NCBI GenBank assembly: GCA_035455745.1
Contig: DATIEP010000059.1
Coordinates: forward strand, 62,001 to 126,000
Direction of reading: 5' to 3'
DNA from: JADGGM01 sp027307005
Lineage (GTDB): Bacteria > Gemmatimonadota > Gemmatimonadetes > Gemmatimonadales > Gemmatimonadaceae
DNA length: 64,000 nucleotides
Part shown: positions 34,616 to 43,749 of the stretch, one piece after another
Position numbering within the stretch: position 1 is the stretch's first letter
Layout: each line of letters opens with the position of its first letter
Notes under the pieces: generated by a model
Database searches by the model: none
What the model was told of the DNA's origin: nothing
Seen by the model: the letters and a program-made list of their open reading frames with translations, nothing else
Translations under genes and position numbers: made by a program

Positions 34616-36583
34616 TCACCCGCCGGTCACGACCGGCAGCTCCACGAAGCTCGCGTGTCCCGGCTCGTGGAACACCCGCTGCTCCGCTTTTCTGTAGTCG
34701 CCGGGCTTGGCCCAGAAGATGTTGGGCACGAAGGTCTGCGGATTCCGGTCGTAGAGCGGGAACCAGCTCGACTGGATCTGAACCATGATGCGGTGCCCTG
34801 GCAGAAAGACATGGTTCGCGGTGGGCAGGTTGAACTTGTAGAGCAGCGGCTCGTTGGGCGTGATCGGTTTGGGCGTTTCGAAGCTCTCGCGATACCGGCC
34901 GCGGAAGATGTCCATCGATACGGGCAGTTCGTAGCCGCCCATGCCCGGGTCGTCGCCCACCTCGTCGGGGTACACGTCGATCACCTTCACCACCCAGTCG
35001 GCGTCGGTGCCCGAGGTGGACGCGACGAGGTTTGCCACAGGCTGTCCGCTGATTTTGACAGGCTGCGTGAGGACGGCGGTTTCATACGAGAGGACGTCGG
35101 TGCGCCCTCCGACCTCGCGCTGGTCGTCCACCAGCCACTGCACCCACGTGAGCGGCGGCGTGTAGCCGATGGGCTGGATGGGTCGGGTGCGGAACGGGAC
35201 TGGCTTGGCGGGATCGGAGACGTAGGCGTCGAACGTCGCATCGGGCGGCCCCTGGCGCGGCGCGTCGAAGCTCGCCGTTAGGCCAGCGCCCAGATACAGC
35301 GGTGTCGGACGAATCGTGCACCCGGCATCGCAGCCCGACGGCCACGAGCGCAGACGCTCCCATCGGTTGGTGCCGGTCTCGTACGCGTTCACCGGCGCCA
35401 CGTCCATCGGCGGCGCGCCGTCCTTCAGATAGTGGGCGAGGAACGGTCCGAGAATGTTGCGCTGGAAGTATTGCGAGCTGTTGGCCTGGAAATCGATCGC
35501 GCCTAACGAGCTGCCGTTCTCGATTTCCTGGCCGTGGTGCCACGGCCCGATGACGAGGAACACCTTGTTGGACGTGTCCTTGGGCTTGATCGCCTTGTAC
35601 ACCGCGATGGCGCCGTAGATGTCTTCCTGGTCCCACAGGCTGTGGACGAGCATCACCGGAACGCTGATTGGTTGGGCGGCGAGAATCTTGTCCATCGCCT
35701 GCTGCTGCCACCACGAGTCGTAGCTCGGGTGCGCGAGGATCTTGTTCCAGAACCCGACTTGCTCGAGGCCGTGCAGTTTGCCTAACTCGCCGGCCGAGAC
35801 CGATTGCATGTAGACGTCGTAGTCGTCGAAGTGGTCGGTCCACCACTTGGCGCTGTTGTCGCGCGTCGCTTCCTGCTCGAGGATGTACGGCATGTTCTGC
35901 TCGCGGAACGCGCCGTTGTGGAACCAGTCGTCTCCCATCCAGCCGTCCACCATCGGATTCATGGGGACCGACACCTTGAGCGCGGGATGCGGGTGCACCA
36001 GCCCCATGAGCGGCTCGAACCCATCGTAGGAAATGCCGAGCTCGCCGACGTTGCCGTTGGTCTCGGGGACGTGCTTGATGAGCCAATCGATGGTGTCATA
36101 GGTATCGGTCGACTCATCGACGGTGGTCGGGTTGAGCGGGCCGACTAACGGGCGGTTCATCACGTAATCGCCCTCGGAGCCGTACTTGCCGCGGATGTCC
36201 TGGACGACGCGGATGTAGCCGCCGGCGATGATCACCTGGAGCGCGTTGTCGTAGCCGTTGAGCTCCGGTGCGAGGTGCGCGCTCTGGGCGTACGACGTCG
36301 TTGCGGTCGCGTCGTACGGCGTGCGCGTGAGCAGGATCGGCGCGCGGTGCGCGCCTTTGGGCACGAGGATCACCGTGTGCAGCTTCACGCCGTCGCGCAT
36401 CGGGATCATCACGTCGCGGCGCTCGTAGTCGAAGGTCGACGTCGCGGGCTTGAACTTGGCCGGGGTCTCGCTGGGGAGACCCGGCGTCTGCGCGAGGGCG
36501 CGCCCGACGGGCGCGACGGATGCCGCGAGCGCGCCGGCGACCAGGGCGCGGACGAGCGCGTTAGGCAGGAAGTGCGATGGCAC
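34616..36583 (-). CDS. Secreted CocE/NonD-family hydrolase (X-Pro dipeptidyl-peptidase S15 type)
   Basis: 655 residues, GTG start 36583 with GAGG eight bases upstream. A signal peptide (about 1-30, ALVAGALAASVAPVGRALAQ) precedes the S15 alpha/beta hydrolase domain: VMIPMRDGVKLHTVILVPKG, RTPYDAT, VVQDIRGKYGSEGDY and the nucleophile GELGISYDGFEP (Ser about 184). The C-terminal domain (about 430-655) is a jelly-roll with LASTSGTDADWVVKVIDVYP and LPGHRIMVQIQSSWFPLYDRNP. Relatives include cocaine esterase, glutaryl-7-ACA acylase and X-Pro dipeptidyl peptidase; here the substrate is unknown, probably peptides or esters outside the cytoplasm. Confidence 0.92.
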   Translation of the reverse strand: MPSHFLPNALVRALVAGALAASVAPVGRALAQTPGLPSETPAKFKPATSTFDYERRDVMIPMRDGVKLHTVILVPKGAHRAPILLTRTPYDATATTSYAQSAHLAPELNGYDNALQVIIAGGYIRVVQDIRGKYGSEGDYVMNRPLVGPLNPTTVDESTDTYDTIDWLIKHVPETNGNVGELGISYDGFEPLMGLVHPHPALKVSVPMNPMVDGWMGDDWFHNGAFREQNMPYILEQEATRDNSAKWWTDHFDDYDVYMQSVSAGELGKLHGLEQVGFWNKILAHPSYDSWWQQQAMDKILAAQPISVPVMLVHSLWDQEDIYGAIAVYKAIKPKDTSNKVFLVIGPWHHGQEIENGSSLGAIDFQANSSQYFQRNILGPFLAHYLKDGAPPMDVAPVNAYETGTNRWERLRSWPSGCDAGCTIRPTPLYLGAGLTASFDAPRQGPPDATFDAYVSDPAKPVPFRTRPIQPIGYTPPLTWVQWLVDDQREVGGRTDVLSYETAVLTQPVKISGQPVANLVASTSGTDADWVVKVIDVYPDEVGDDPGMGGYELPVSMDIFRGRYRESFETPKPITPNEPLLYKFNLPTANHVFLPGHRIMVQIQSSWFPLYDRNPQTFVPNIFWAKPGDYRKAEQRVFHEPGHASFVELPVVTGG

Positions 36584-36747
36584 GATGGGGTCCTCGGGAA
36601 GTGTGCGGGCGCGCGCAGGACGCCGCGCGCGTCGAGAATACCGCGAGCGAGCCGGGGCGCGACGCGCGAGAGCAACGCGACGAACGCAGCCGAAACTGGC
36701 ACCGGGGAACGCGCAGGCGCAAGACGACCGGCCCAACCGGGAATGGA

Positions 36748-38343
36748 TCACGCGCCGTCGATCGCGCTTCCCCCGACGATTTCGGTGATCGGAGCGCCCG
36801 TGGCATCGGGCAGTGCGACGCCTACGAGCGCGGCGAAGGTGGGCGCCAGGTCGAGCAGCGATGGCTCGCGGTGCAAGCGTCCGGTGGGCAGGGCGGGCCC
36901 GGCAGCGACGAACCATCCGCCCGGCCGGTGCTCCCCGCTTCGTCCGTAGTCGTTCGCCGCCTCGATGGTACCGATGCGCGGTGATCGCGCGACCACCCGC
37001 GCGCCCGCGCCGCCTAACGCCGTGCTGCCCGCCGCCGCGCGCTCGCTCCACTCGACGAGCAGATCGGGTAGCGCGTCGATGTGTGCGCCCTGGAACAGGT
37101 CGCGGGTGCGCACGACGCGCGAGACCAGCGGCGCGCCGGTCGCGTCATCCACGATCGCGAGCAGTTCCGACTCGAGGCGCTCGACGAACCGCGTCGCATC
37201 GTCGCCCGGGGCGAGAATGCCGCGGGGCTCGCGTCCGGCCAGATTCAGCCGGATGCCGCTCACGGCGAGGCCGTTGGGCACCGGGAAGCACAGGCTGCGC
37301 TCCGGCGCGACACCGATGCCCCGCGTGCGTCGCGCCCCGCTATTGGGCATCCGGCGCTGCGGCCGGAGAGCGGTCAGTGGCGCCCGCGCGGCGGCCGGCA
37401 TCGCGTGCCACATCGCGGCCGCCAGGCTGCGTGCCCGGTCGCGCGTCGTCGGCGCCGGCAGCGCAGCAGCGCCCAACGCAACGAGGAGATCGCGCAGCAC
37501 GAAATGGGCACCGTACCGGTGCGACATGCCGTGCGCGGCGAACACCACGCACGGCACGTCCCCCGCAGCTGCGACGATCTCGCCGATCGCGCGCCCGACC
37601 GCCCGATACACGCTCCGGATCGGATCTCCGGCCACCGCGGATATCGCCGCGTCGTAGGCCGGATGATCGGCGTCGTGGAGATGCCAGCACTGATGCCCAA
37701 CGCAGTGCGATTCACCGAACACCTGCATGACGAGGTCCCAACCGCCGCGCCGCAGGAGTTCCACCGTCCACTCCGTCTTGCGTTGGACCCCCGCCTCGAG
37801 CGCGAGGGCGAAGTCGCGATAGTCGCGCGCACTCCGGGCGTCGGCGTCGCACGATGCGCCCACGGGATGCCGGCCCCAGCGCGCCTCGATCCACGATGCC
37901 ACGTCTGCCGGCCGGGTCGAAAATCCGAAGAAGGGATCGTGCGCGCCCCACTCTACCACCTGGACGCCCGGCAATCCCTCAGGCTCCGGCGCCGCAAGCG
38001 GCACGTCGAGCAACGCAATGCGCTTCCCCGCTCGACCCAGAGCGCGCCAGAACGGCTCGCGCTCGACGAAGGCGCCGCGCGTCCGATCCGCGATGCGATA
38101 GGTGCCGGGGACGAGCTGCATCTGATAGTGGAAGCCGTGCTCCGCCGGACTGGTGCCGGTGTACAGCGAGGGCCACGTGGAACCGACAAAGAAGCCCTCG
38201 AGCCCGCGGGTGCGACCGACGAGTCCGCGTGCAACGAGCCCGGCCAAGTTAGGCAGCGTGCCATCGGCAATCCACGCGTCGAGCAGGTCGGGACTGGCGG
38301 CGTCGAGGCACAGGACGAGCAGGCGTGTGCGGCCGCCCGTCAT
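36748..38343 (-). CDS. Type I phosphodiesterase / nucleotide pyrophosphatase-family (alkaline phosphatase superfamily) protein
   Basis: 531 residues. The N-terminus VLCLDAASPDLLDAWI-DGTLPNLAGL gives the first metal-binding Asp. FVGSTWPSLYTGTSPAEHGFHY contains the nucleophile Ser/Thr typical of this superfamily. VFGESHCVGHQCWHLHD and VFAAHGMSHRYG provide further metal-binding His residues, and LPDLLVEWS and RPGGWFVAAGP lie late in the fold. It hydrolyses phosphoester bonds, substrate unknown. No signal peptide. ATG 38343 overlaps the upstream glycosyltransferase stop by 4 bases (ATGA), so the pair is translationally coupled, which hints at a role in surface-glycan or glycolipid metabolism. Confidence 0.85.
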   Translation of the reverse strand: MTGGRTRLLVLCLDAASPDLLDAWIADGTLPNLAGLVARGLVGRTRGLEGFFVGSTWPSLYTGTSPAEHGFHYQMQLVPGTYRIADRTRGAFVEREPFWRALGRAGKRIALLDVPLAAPEPEGLPGVQVVEWGAHDPFFGFSTRPADVASWIEARWGRHPVGASCDADARSARDYRDFALALEAGVQRKTEWTVELLRRGGWDLVMQVFGESHCVGHQCWHLHDADHPAYDAAISAVAGDPIRSVYRAVGRAIGEIVAAAGDVPCVVFAAHGMSHRYGAHFVLRDLLVALGAAALPAPTTRDRARSLAAAMWHAMPAAARAPLTALRPQRRMPNSGARRTRGIGVAPERSLCFPVPNGLAVSGIRLNLAGREPRGILAPGDDATRFVERLESELLAIVDDATGAPLVSRVVRTRDLFQGAHIDALPDLLVEWSERAAAGSTALGGAGARVVARSPRIGTIEAANDYGRSGEHRPGGWFVAAGPALPTGRLHREPSLLDLAPTFAALVGVALPDATGAPITEIVGGSAIDGA

Positions 38344-39245
38344 CGCAGGCGCCGCAGGGTATCGCGCACGAGGTGGCGCATAAACGGTGCGTACCGCCAT
38401 CCCGACGGCTCGAGCAACGACCGCGCGTGCCAGCGCCAGGCTGCGCCTAACGCACCACGCTCGCGCTCGTGGTGTGCGGCCGCGTGGTACGCGCCGGCAA
38501 CGCGCGCGCGCAGCGCCCGCCGCACGTCGTCCGGCAGCGGCAGCGCGATGATCCGGCGGAGCGCGGCGACCTGGCCGAGCACGTACGCGCGCGAGCTCGA
38601 CTCGGCGCCCGGGCTGCCGACCGTGTAGATGACGCTCGGCGTGTCGAGCCAGACGATCCGATGTTCGGAGGCGAGTCGGAGCCCGAGATACGTGCACTCG
38701 AGAAAGTCGGGCATCTGCTCGAATATGTCGGTTCCCACGCGGTCGGAGCGGCAGAGCCACGACCCGGGCAACAACCAGTTGTGCGCCAGCATGGCGCGGA
38801 CCGGATCGGCCGACACGTTTTCGAGCGGCGCGACGTGGAGCGCATCGCCGGCGCTCGTGCGACGCCAGCCGTTCGTCACCACGGCCGCGCACTCGGGCCG
38901 TTGCTCGAGCGCGTGGAGCCGGAGCGACAGTGCGTTAGGCAGAAGCAGATCGTCGTCATCGAGCGCGGTGAACGACGGCGTCGCGACCACTCCGCGCCCC
39001 GCCGCAAGAGCCGCCGGCAGGCTGGCGGTTTCGCGGACCAGCAGCGTCACGCGCCGATCGGACCGCAGCGAACGCTCCACGTCCGGGTCGCGTCGCGGAC
39101 CGTTCAGCACCACGACCACCGCCGGCCGCACATCGCATTGACACCACGCGCTGTCGATCGCCGCCGCGAGGGACGCCGCGCGTTCGCGCAGACCGCGCGT
39201 CGGGATGATTATTGTGACCGCCGGATCGCTGGGAATCAGACTCAT
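38340..39245 (-). CDS. Family 2 glycosyltransferase
   Basis: About 301 residues. The GT-A fold is marked by VTIIIPTRG (beta1), AAIDSAWCQ, VVVVLNGP, and FTALDDDDLLLPNAL with the DxD metal/nucleotide-sugar site. The C-terminal third is helical, with no membrane segment. It adds a sugar to an unknown acceptor. ATG 39245 (MSLIPSDPAVTI) has AAGG five bases upstream; the longer start at 39281 would run into the divergent GMC oxidoreductase gene. Only 20 bases separate this start from the GTG of that gene. It is coupled downstream to the phosphodiesterase gene by an ATGA overlap. Confidence 0.88.
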   Translation of the reverse strand: MSLIPSDPAVTIIIPTRGLRERAASLAAAIDSAWCQCDVRPAVVVVLNGPRRDPDVERSLRSDRRVTLLVRETASLPAALAAGRGVVATPSFTALDDDDLLLPNALSLRLHALEQRPECAAVVTNGWRRTSAGDALHVAPLENVSADPVRAMLAHNWLLPGSWLCRSDRVGTDIFEQMPDFLECTYLGLRLASEHRIVWLDTPSVIYTVGSPGAESSSRAYVLGQVAALRRIIALPLPDDVRRALRARVAGAYHAAAHHERERGALGAAWRWHARSLLEPSGWRYAPFMRHLVRDTLRRLR

Positions 39246-39265
39246 GACCGCCTTGAGGAGGCGAA

Positions 39266-40771
39266 GTGCTGCTCGACGCAAAACGCTTCAACGTCGGAAC
39301 GACGCTCGACACGGACGTGTGCATCGTCGGCGCAGGTCCAGCAGGCCTCGTATTGGCGGCCGAACTGGGCGGCCGGTGCGACGTGATCCTCGTCGAGAGC
39401 GGCGGAGATCACGCCGAGCCGGACGCTCGTGCGCTCAACGATGGCGACCTCATCGGGGACGAATATGCGGGCCTGGACGCTACGCGCCATAGGCAGGTGG
39501 CCGGCACGTCGCACCTGTGGAACACGTCGGTCGCCGGCGCCCATGGCGCCAAGTACGTGCCGCTCGACGCGCTCGACTTCCAGCGCGGAAGCGGTCGGCC
39601 GTTCGGCGACTGGCCGTTCGGCCTAACGGAACTGCACGACGACTACGCGCGTGCCCAGCACATCTGCGGTCTCGGGCCGCTCGCCTACGACGCCGCCGCC
39701 TGGGCACAGACGGGCCGCGAGCCGTGGGCCGGGACTGGCATGCTCGTGTCACGGGTGTACCAGCTCGGTACGCGGCAGGCATTGCTGGCGCCGCTCCGCA
39801 GCGCCATCGACCGCTCGACCACGGTGCGTCTCTGCACGCACGCGACGGTCGTCGCCCTGCACTGCGACGCCGGCGGACGGCGGGTGTCGCGGCTCGCGAT
39901 CGCGACACCGGGCGGCACACCGTGGAATGTCCGTGCGCGGCGCGTGGTGCTCGCGGCGGGCGCGGTGGAGAACGCGCGGCTCTTGCTCCTCGCGCACGAC
40001 GCCACCGGATGCGCCGCCAACGCCTCGGGATGGGTCGGCCGCGGGTTCATGGAGCATCCGCGCGACCGCGCGATCATCCTGCGTCCGCGCACGGCCGAGT
40101 TGTATGCCGCGTCGAGGTTTTACGATCTGCATCGCGGATCCGGCGGCCACTGGATCCTCGGCCGTCTCGCCCTCGGCGACGCCGCGCTGCAGGCGGGCGA
40201 CATGCCTAACGCGTCGGCGACGCTGCTCGCCCGTCCGCGAGTGGCCCTCGAGCGCGTCCGCTCCGTCCTGCCCCTGGTCGCACGGCGATGGATGCCGGGC
40301 GGCGGCCACGGGTGGTCGCAGCGAGCGCGCGCGGCGCGGCTGTTCGACGGCTTCACCATCTTACTCAACGTCGAGCAGCTGCCGCACCCGGACAACCGCG
40401 TGACGCTCGGGCGCCGCCGCGATGCGTTAGGCGTGCCGCTGCCGACGCTCGCGTGGCGCTGGCGGCCCGACGACCAGCGCCGGCTCGATCGACTGCGCAC
40501 CATCGTGGCGACCGAGCTCGACGCCGTCGGCCGCGTGACGGTGGACGCACAGCGGCCCGATCCCAACGCGCATCACCATGCCGGCACGACGCGCATGCAC
40601 GACGATCCCGCACTCGGCGTGGTCGATCGCAACGCGCGCGTGCATGGCATGGACAACGTCTACGCCGCCGGCGCATCGATTTTCCCGACCGCCGGTTTCG
40701 CGAACCCGATGCTCACGATCGTCGCACTCACCGTCCGATTGGCCAGGCACCTCCTCGACGAGTCCCGCTGA
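39266..40771 (+). CDS. GMC-family FAD-dependent oxidoreductase
   Basis: 501 residues. DVCIVGAGPAGLVLAAEL is the FAD-binding dinucleotide fold and VESGG binds the ribose. VLAAGAVENARLLL is the central FAD contact. The C-terminal HHHAGTTRMHDDP-GVVD and GASIFPTAGFANPMLTIVAL carry the GMC signature, with a His in the place of the catalytic base. It oxidises an alcohol or sugar, substrate unknown; being divergent from a glycosyltransferase and phosphodiesterase suggests a sugar-related product. The GTG start at 39266 has a strong GAGGAGG site. It does not look like a PQQ-dependent enzyme. Confidence 0.92.
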   Translation: MLLDAKRFNVGTTLDTDVCIVGAGPAGLVLAAELGGRCDVILVESGGDHAEPDARALNDGDLIGDEYAGLDATRHRQVAGTSHLWNTSVAGAHGAKYVPLDALDFQRGSGRPFGDWPFGLTELHDDYARAQHICGLGPLAYDAAAWAQTGREPWAGTGMLVSRVYQLGTRQALLAPLRSAIDRSTTVRLCTHATVVALHCDAGGRRVSRLAIATPGGTPWNVRARRVVLAAGAVENARLLLLAHDATGCAANASGWVGRGFMEHPRDRAIILRPRTAELYAASRFYDLHRGSGGHWILGRLALGDAALQAGDMPNASATLLARPRVALERVRSVLPLVARRWMPGGGHGWSQRARAARLFDGFTILLNVEQLPHPDNRVTLGRRRDALGVPLPTLAWRWRPDDQRRLDRLRTIVATELDAVGRVTVDAQRPDPNAHHHAGTTRMHDDPALGVVDRNARVHGMDNVYAAGASIFPTAGFANPMLTIVALTVRLARHLLDESR

Positions 40772-41134
40772 CGCATTGCGTTCAGCGCCGCGTCGAACAG
40801 GTGCATCACGTCCGAGAAGGTCGTTCGTCGATCAGTGTTGTCGTCCATGGGCCGGTGATGGTACGCCCGCGCGCCCGATCGCTGCGCCGTGTCCATCGCG
40901 AATCGCAGTTCGTTAGGCGTGCGCTGGATGCCGGCGACCGCGAACCAGCCGTACGCCGTTCTGATGATCGCCGAATCAATCGCGAGCGCTCCGCACGATG
41001 CGCAAGACGCCGTGGTGAATGCACTACCGACGTGTGCCAGCGACCCACCGCACGGCTCTCGGAACTCCGGCTGTGCACGCCGTCTTCCTAAGACAAGGCT
41101 GTGTGTGACAGGGCATCCGAACGAGGGAGGGACT
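40772..41134 (-). pseudogene. Possible gene fragment in a 363-base gap
   Basis: On the minus strand a frame running from 41151 to 40660 crosses the gap. Its part between about 40780 and 40980 looks coding: GYGWFAVAGIQRTPNELRF-like sequence and HHRPMDDNTDRRTTFSDVMHLFDAALN, with mostly G/C at third positions. Yet its only ATG (41151) lies inside the next gene's signal peptide, its 3' end runs antisense into the GMC gene, and no ribosome site is visible. It may be the remnant of a truncated gene, or an unrecognised small gene. The family is not recognised. The rest of the gap holds one copy of the iterated word (40912). Confidence 0.3.
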
Positions 41135-41998
41135 ATGCGTGGACTCTTCATGCTCGCAGCGGCACTATCGGCGGTCGGCTCGATGGCACACGGTCAGGTC
41201 GCGACCACCGCGAGCGGCCATCACGCCGCGCCGAGCCCTGACTCGACCATTACGATACCGGCGGGGGTGCGCATCTTCGCACAGTTGCAGCGGCCGTTGT
41301 CTACGCGAACGGCCAAGCCGGGAGACAGCATCTACATGCAGGTGACATTCCCGGTGACGGTCGGAAATGCCGTGGTGATTCCCGCCGGGACCTACCTGCT
41401 GGCCACGCTCGACACGGTTCAGCGCATCGGCTGGATCCATCGCAGTGTGGCGTTCCAGCTCCGCGTGGCGTCGATGGTGTTCTCGAACGGCTATGTCGCG
41501 ACCGTGGCCGAGCCCGCGCAGGCGGAGCCACGCGACCCGAGCGCGTTAGGCCCCGGCGAGCGCCCGGCTGCGTTGATGCTCGCCAGCGGCGCCGCGCCGG
41601 TGGCGGGTCTCGCGATCGGGGCGATGGCCGGCGGCAAGAACGGCGCCTGGTTAGGCAGCGAGGTCGGGGGCGCCGTCGGCCTCGTGACCTTCATCGTGGC
41701 CGCGGCGCACAGCGGCGAGTACCAGCTGGGCCCCGGATTCCCGTTGGCACTGCGTTCCCAGGCTCCGATGACGCTCGACGCCGCGCGCATCGCGGACGCC
41801 GCGCGGACCGCGGCGACGGTACAGCATCACCCGAACAAGAGTTGCTACACGCCGGGCACGCTCGGCACGCCCGACACGTTCATTCCGGGAACGCCGGGGA
41901 CGCCCCCGATGGGCGACATGCCGGGCACGCCGGACACGCCGCCCACGATCATCCCGGGCACCCCGGGAACGCCGGGCTACTGGCATCCGTGTCCGTGA
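41135..41998 (+). CDS. Secreted protein of unknown function with Gly-Thr-Pro repeat tail
   Basis: 287 residues with a signal peptide (MRGLFMLAAALSAVGSMAHG). The middle (about 37-150) is beta-rich: TITIPAGVRIFAQLQRPLST, AKPGDSIYMQVTFPVTVGNAVVIPAGTYLLATLD, resembling periplasmic domains with paired PAG turns. A hydrophobic Gly-rich segment (about 148-195, LMLASGAAPVAGLAIGAMAGG) may be a membrane or glycine-zipper region. The last 45 residues repeat GTPGTP/PGTPxTP units (TPGTLGTPDTFIPGTPGTP, then IIPGTPGTPGY). ATG 41135 has GAGGGAGG upstream. It is not recognised as a named family; its role could be cell-surface. Confidence 0.7.
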   Translation: MRGLFMLAAALSAVGSMAHGQVATTASGHHAAPSPDSTITIPAGVRIFAQLQRPLSTRTAKPGDSIYMQVTFPVTVGNAVVIPAGTYLLATLDTVQRIGWIHRSVAFQLRVASMVFSNGYVATVAEPAQAEPRDPSALGPGERPAALMLASGAAPVAGLAIGAMAGGKNGAWLGSEVGGAVGLVTFIVAAAHSGEYQLGPGFPLALRSQAPMTLDAARIADAARTAATVQHHPNKSCYTPGTLGTPDTFIPGTPGTPPMGDMPGTPDTPPTIIPGTPGTPGYWHPCP

Positions 41999-42069
41999 CA
42001 CCGTCGTTCCGTTAGGCCAGGCCACGTGCGTTCGGGATGCTCGAGTCCGATCACTCCGAGCGCAAGAGC

Positions 42070-43749
42070 CTACGACCGCCGAGAGTCATCGGCGTGCCGC
42101 GTATACACCACCGTCCCTCCGACCACAGTCATCACGACTTCTGCATCCCGAATCTGCTCGACCGGAATCTTCGTGAGATCCCGGTCGATGATCACGAAGT
42201 CCGCCAGCTTGCCCTTCACCAACGACCCCTTTCGCTTTTCATCGAACGACGCGTACGCCGCTCCAATCGTGTACGCGCGCAGCGCTTCTTCCACCGTGAT
42301 TTTCTGTTCCGGAATCCATCCGTTGGGATTCTTGCCGTCGAGCGTGCGTCGCGTGACCGCCGCGTAAATCCCGTCGATTGGCGTCGGCGGCGCCACGTCC
42401 CAATCCGACCCGAATGCGAGGCGCGTCCCCGCATCGAGCAACGACCGGAACGCGTAGGTCGTCTTGCTCCGCTCGTGCCCGATCACGGCCTCTGCCCAAC
42501 GACCATCATCGATCGCGTGATACGGCTGCATGCTCGCGATCACGCCTAACTGGGCGAACCGCGGGATGTCCGCCGGCGCCACGTGCTGCGCGTGCTCGAT
42601 CCGGAAGCGCCGGTCGCGCGGGCCGTCTTCCTGCTCCACGCGCTGGTAGATGTCCAGCTGCAACCGGATCGCCCGGTCGCCGATCGCGTGGCAGATCACC
42701 TGCAAGCCGGCCTTGTCGGCGCCGCTCGTCCACGCATACAGGTCTTCGGGCGTGTTCACGAGCAGCCCGCTGTCCTTCGGCGCATCGGTGAACGGCGCGA
42801 GCATTGCCGCCGTGTGCGAGCCTAACGACCCATCCACGAATCCCTTGAGCCCGCCGATGTGCAGCCACGCGTCCCCGCGGCCGCGCGCGGCAATCGTGTC
42901 GCGCAACCGCTCCCACGTGGCTAACGGAACCGCCGCCGAGATGCGCGCTTTCATCCGGCCCGCCTTGTGCGCGCGCTCGAATACCGCCAGATCGTGCCAC
43001 GTCCCCATGTGATCGACCTGCGTCACGCCCCGCGCGACCACGTAGGCCATCGCCGCATCGAACGCGCGATCTTCCACCTCGGGCGGCGCATCGGGGATCG
43101 CCTTCGTCACGAGGCCCATCGCGTTGTCCTTGAGCACGCCGGTGGGCTCGCCGCTCGCGTCGCGCACGATGGTGCCGCCATCCACATCCGGCGTCGCACG
43201 GCTCACGCCCGCGGCGCGTAAGGCAGCGGTGTTCGCCAGACCCATGTGCCCATCGAGACGACCGACCCATACCGGATGGTCGCCCGTCACTGAGTCGATC
43301 CAGTCGCGCCGCGGCAGCTCGCCGCCCCACAAGGTGTGATCCCAATCGCCGCCGAGTATCCAAGCGCCTTTGGGCAGCGTCGCGGCGTACGCCTCGATGC
43401 GCCTAACGAATTCCGCGGGCGTCTTCGCGTCGCGCAGCTGCACCGACGACAGCGCGAAGCCGCCGTCGAGGAAATGCACGTGGGCGTCGATGAATCCCGG
43501 CACCAGCATCGCGCCGTGCGCGTCGATGATGCGCGTGTCCGGTGCGGCCATCTTCCGTACTTCGGCGCTGGAGCCCACCGCGGCGAGCGTGTCGCCGCTC
43601 ACCGCGATCGCGTCCGCCCAGGGACGCGTCGAGTCGCCCGTCCACACGCGCGCGTTCACGACGACCATCGTCACCGGCGACGATGCGGTGTGCGGGGGCG
43701 TGGTCACGAGCAGGGCCAGGAGCGCGAGCGCGATCAACGGCGCGCGCAC
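42070..43749 (-). CDS. Secreted amidohydrolase, YtcJ-like (Amidohydrolase_3) family
   Basis: 559 residues. A signal-like N-terminus (PLIALALLALLVTTPP) is followed by the amidohydrolase composite beta domain (VVNARVWTGDSTRPWADAIAV) and a TIM barrel. GFIDAHVHFLDGG is the first metal-binding HxH. GGLKGFVDGSLGSHTAAM, VICHAIGDRAI, RIEHAQHV and LAFGSDWDVAPPTPIDGIY match YtcJ/NfdA-like proteins. The C-terminus GSLVKGKLADFVIIDRDL closes the beta domain. It hydrolyses an amide or related bond in an unidentified substrate. The GTG start at 43749 directly follows the TGA of the upstream gene. It ends convergent to the secreted protein gene. Confidence 0.92.
   Translation of the reverse strand: MRAPLIALALLALLVTTPPHTASSPVTMVVVNARVWTGDSTRPWADAIAVSGDTLAAVGSSAEVRKMAAPDTRIIDAHGAMLVPGFIDAHVHFLDGGFALSSVQLRDAKTPAEFVRRIEAYAATLPKGAWILGGDWDHTLWGGELPRRDWIDSVTGDHPVWVGRLDGHMGLANTAALRAAGVSRATPDVDGGTIVRDASGEPTGVLKDNAMGLVTKAIPDAPPEVEDRAFDAAMAYVVARGVTQVDHMGTWHDLAVFERAHKAGRMKARISAAVPLATWERLRDTIAARGRGDAWLHIGGLKGFVDGSLGSHTAAMLAPFTDAPKDSGLLVNTPEDLYAWTSGADKAGLQVICHAIGDRAIRLQLDIYQRVEQEDGPRDRRFRIEHAQHVAPADIPRFAQLGVIASMQPYHAIDDGRWAEAVIGHERSKTTYAFRSLLDAGTRLAFGSDWDVAPPTPIDGIYAAVTRRTLDGKNPNGWIPEQKITVEEALRAYTIGAAYASFDEKRKGSLVKGKLADFVIIDRDLTKIPVEQIRDAEVVMTVVGGTVVYTRHADDSRRS

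Noticed and set aside
39266..40771. GMC oxidoreductase as a PQQ-dependent dehydrogenase linked to the pqq genes.
   Set aside because: It has a clear FAD-binding fold and no beta-propeller or PQQ signature; it lies 14 kb away.
41135..41998. Secreted protein as a VirB10/TrbI-type secretion component.
   Set aside because: Only the Pro-Ala-Gly turn pattern is similar. There are no other conjugation or secretion genes nearby.
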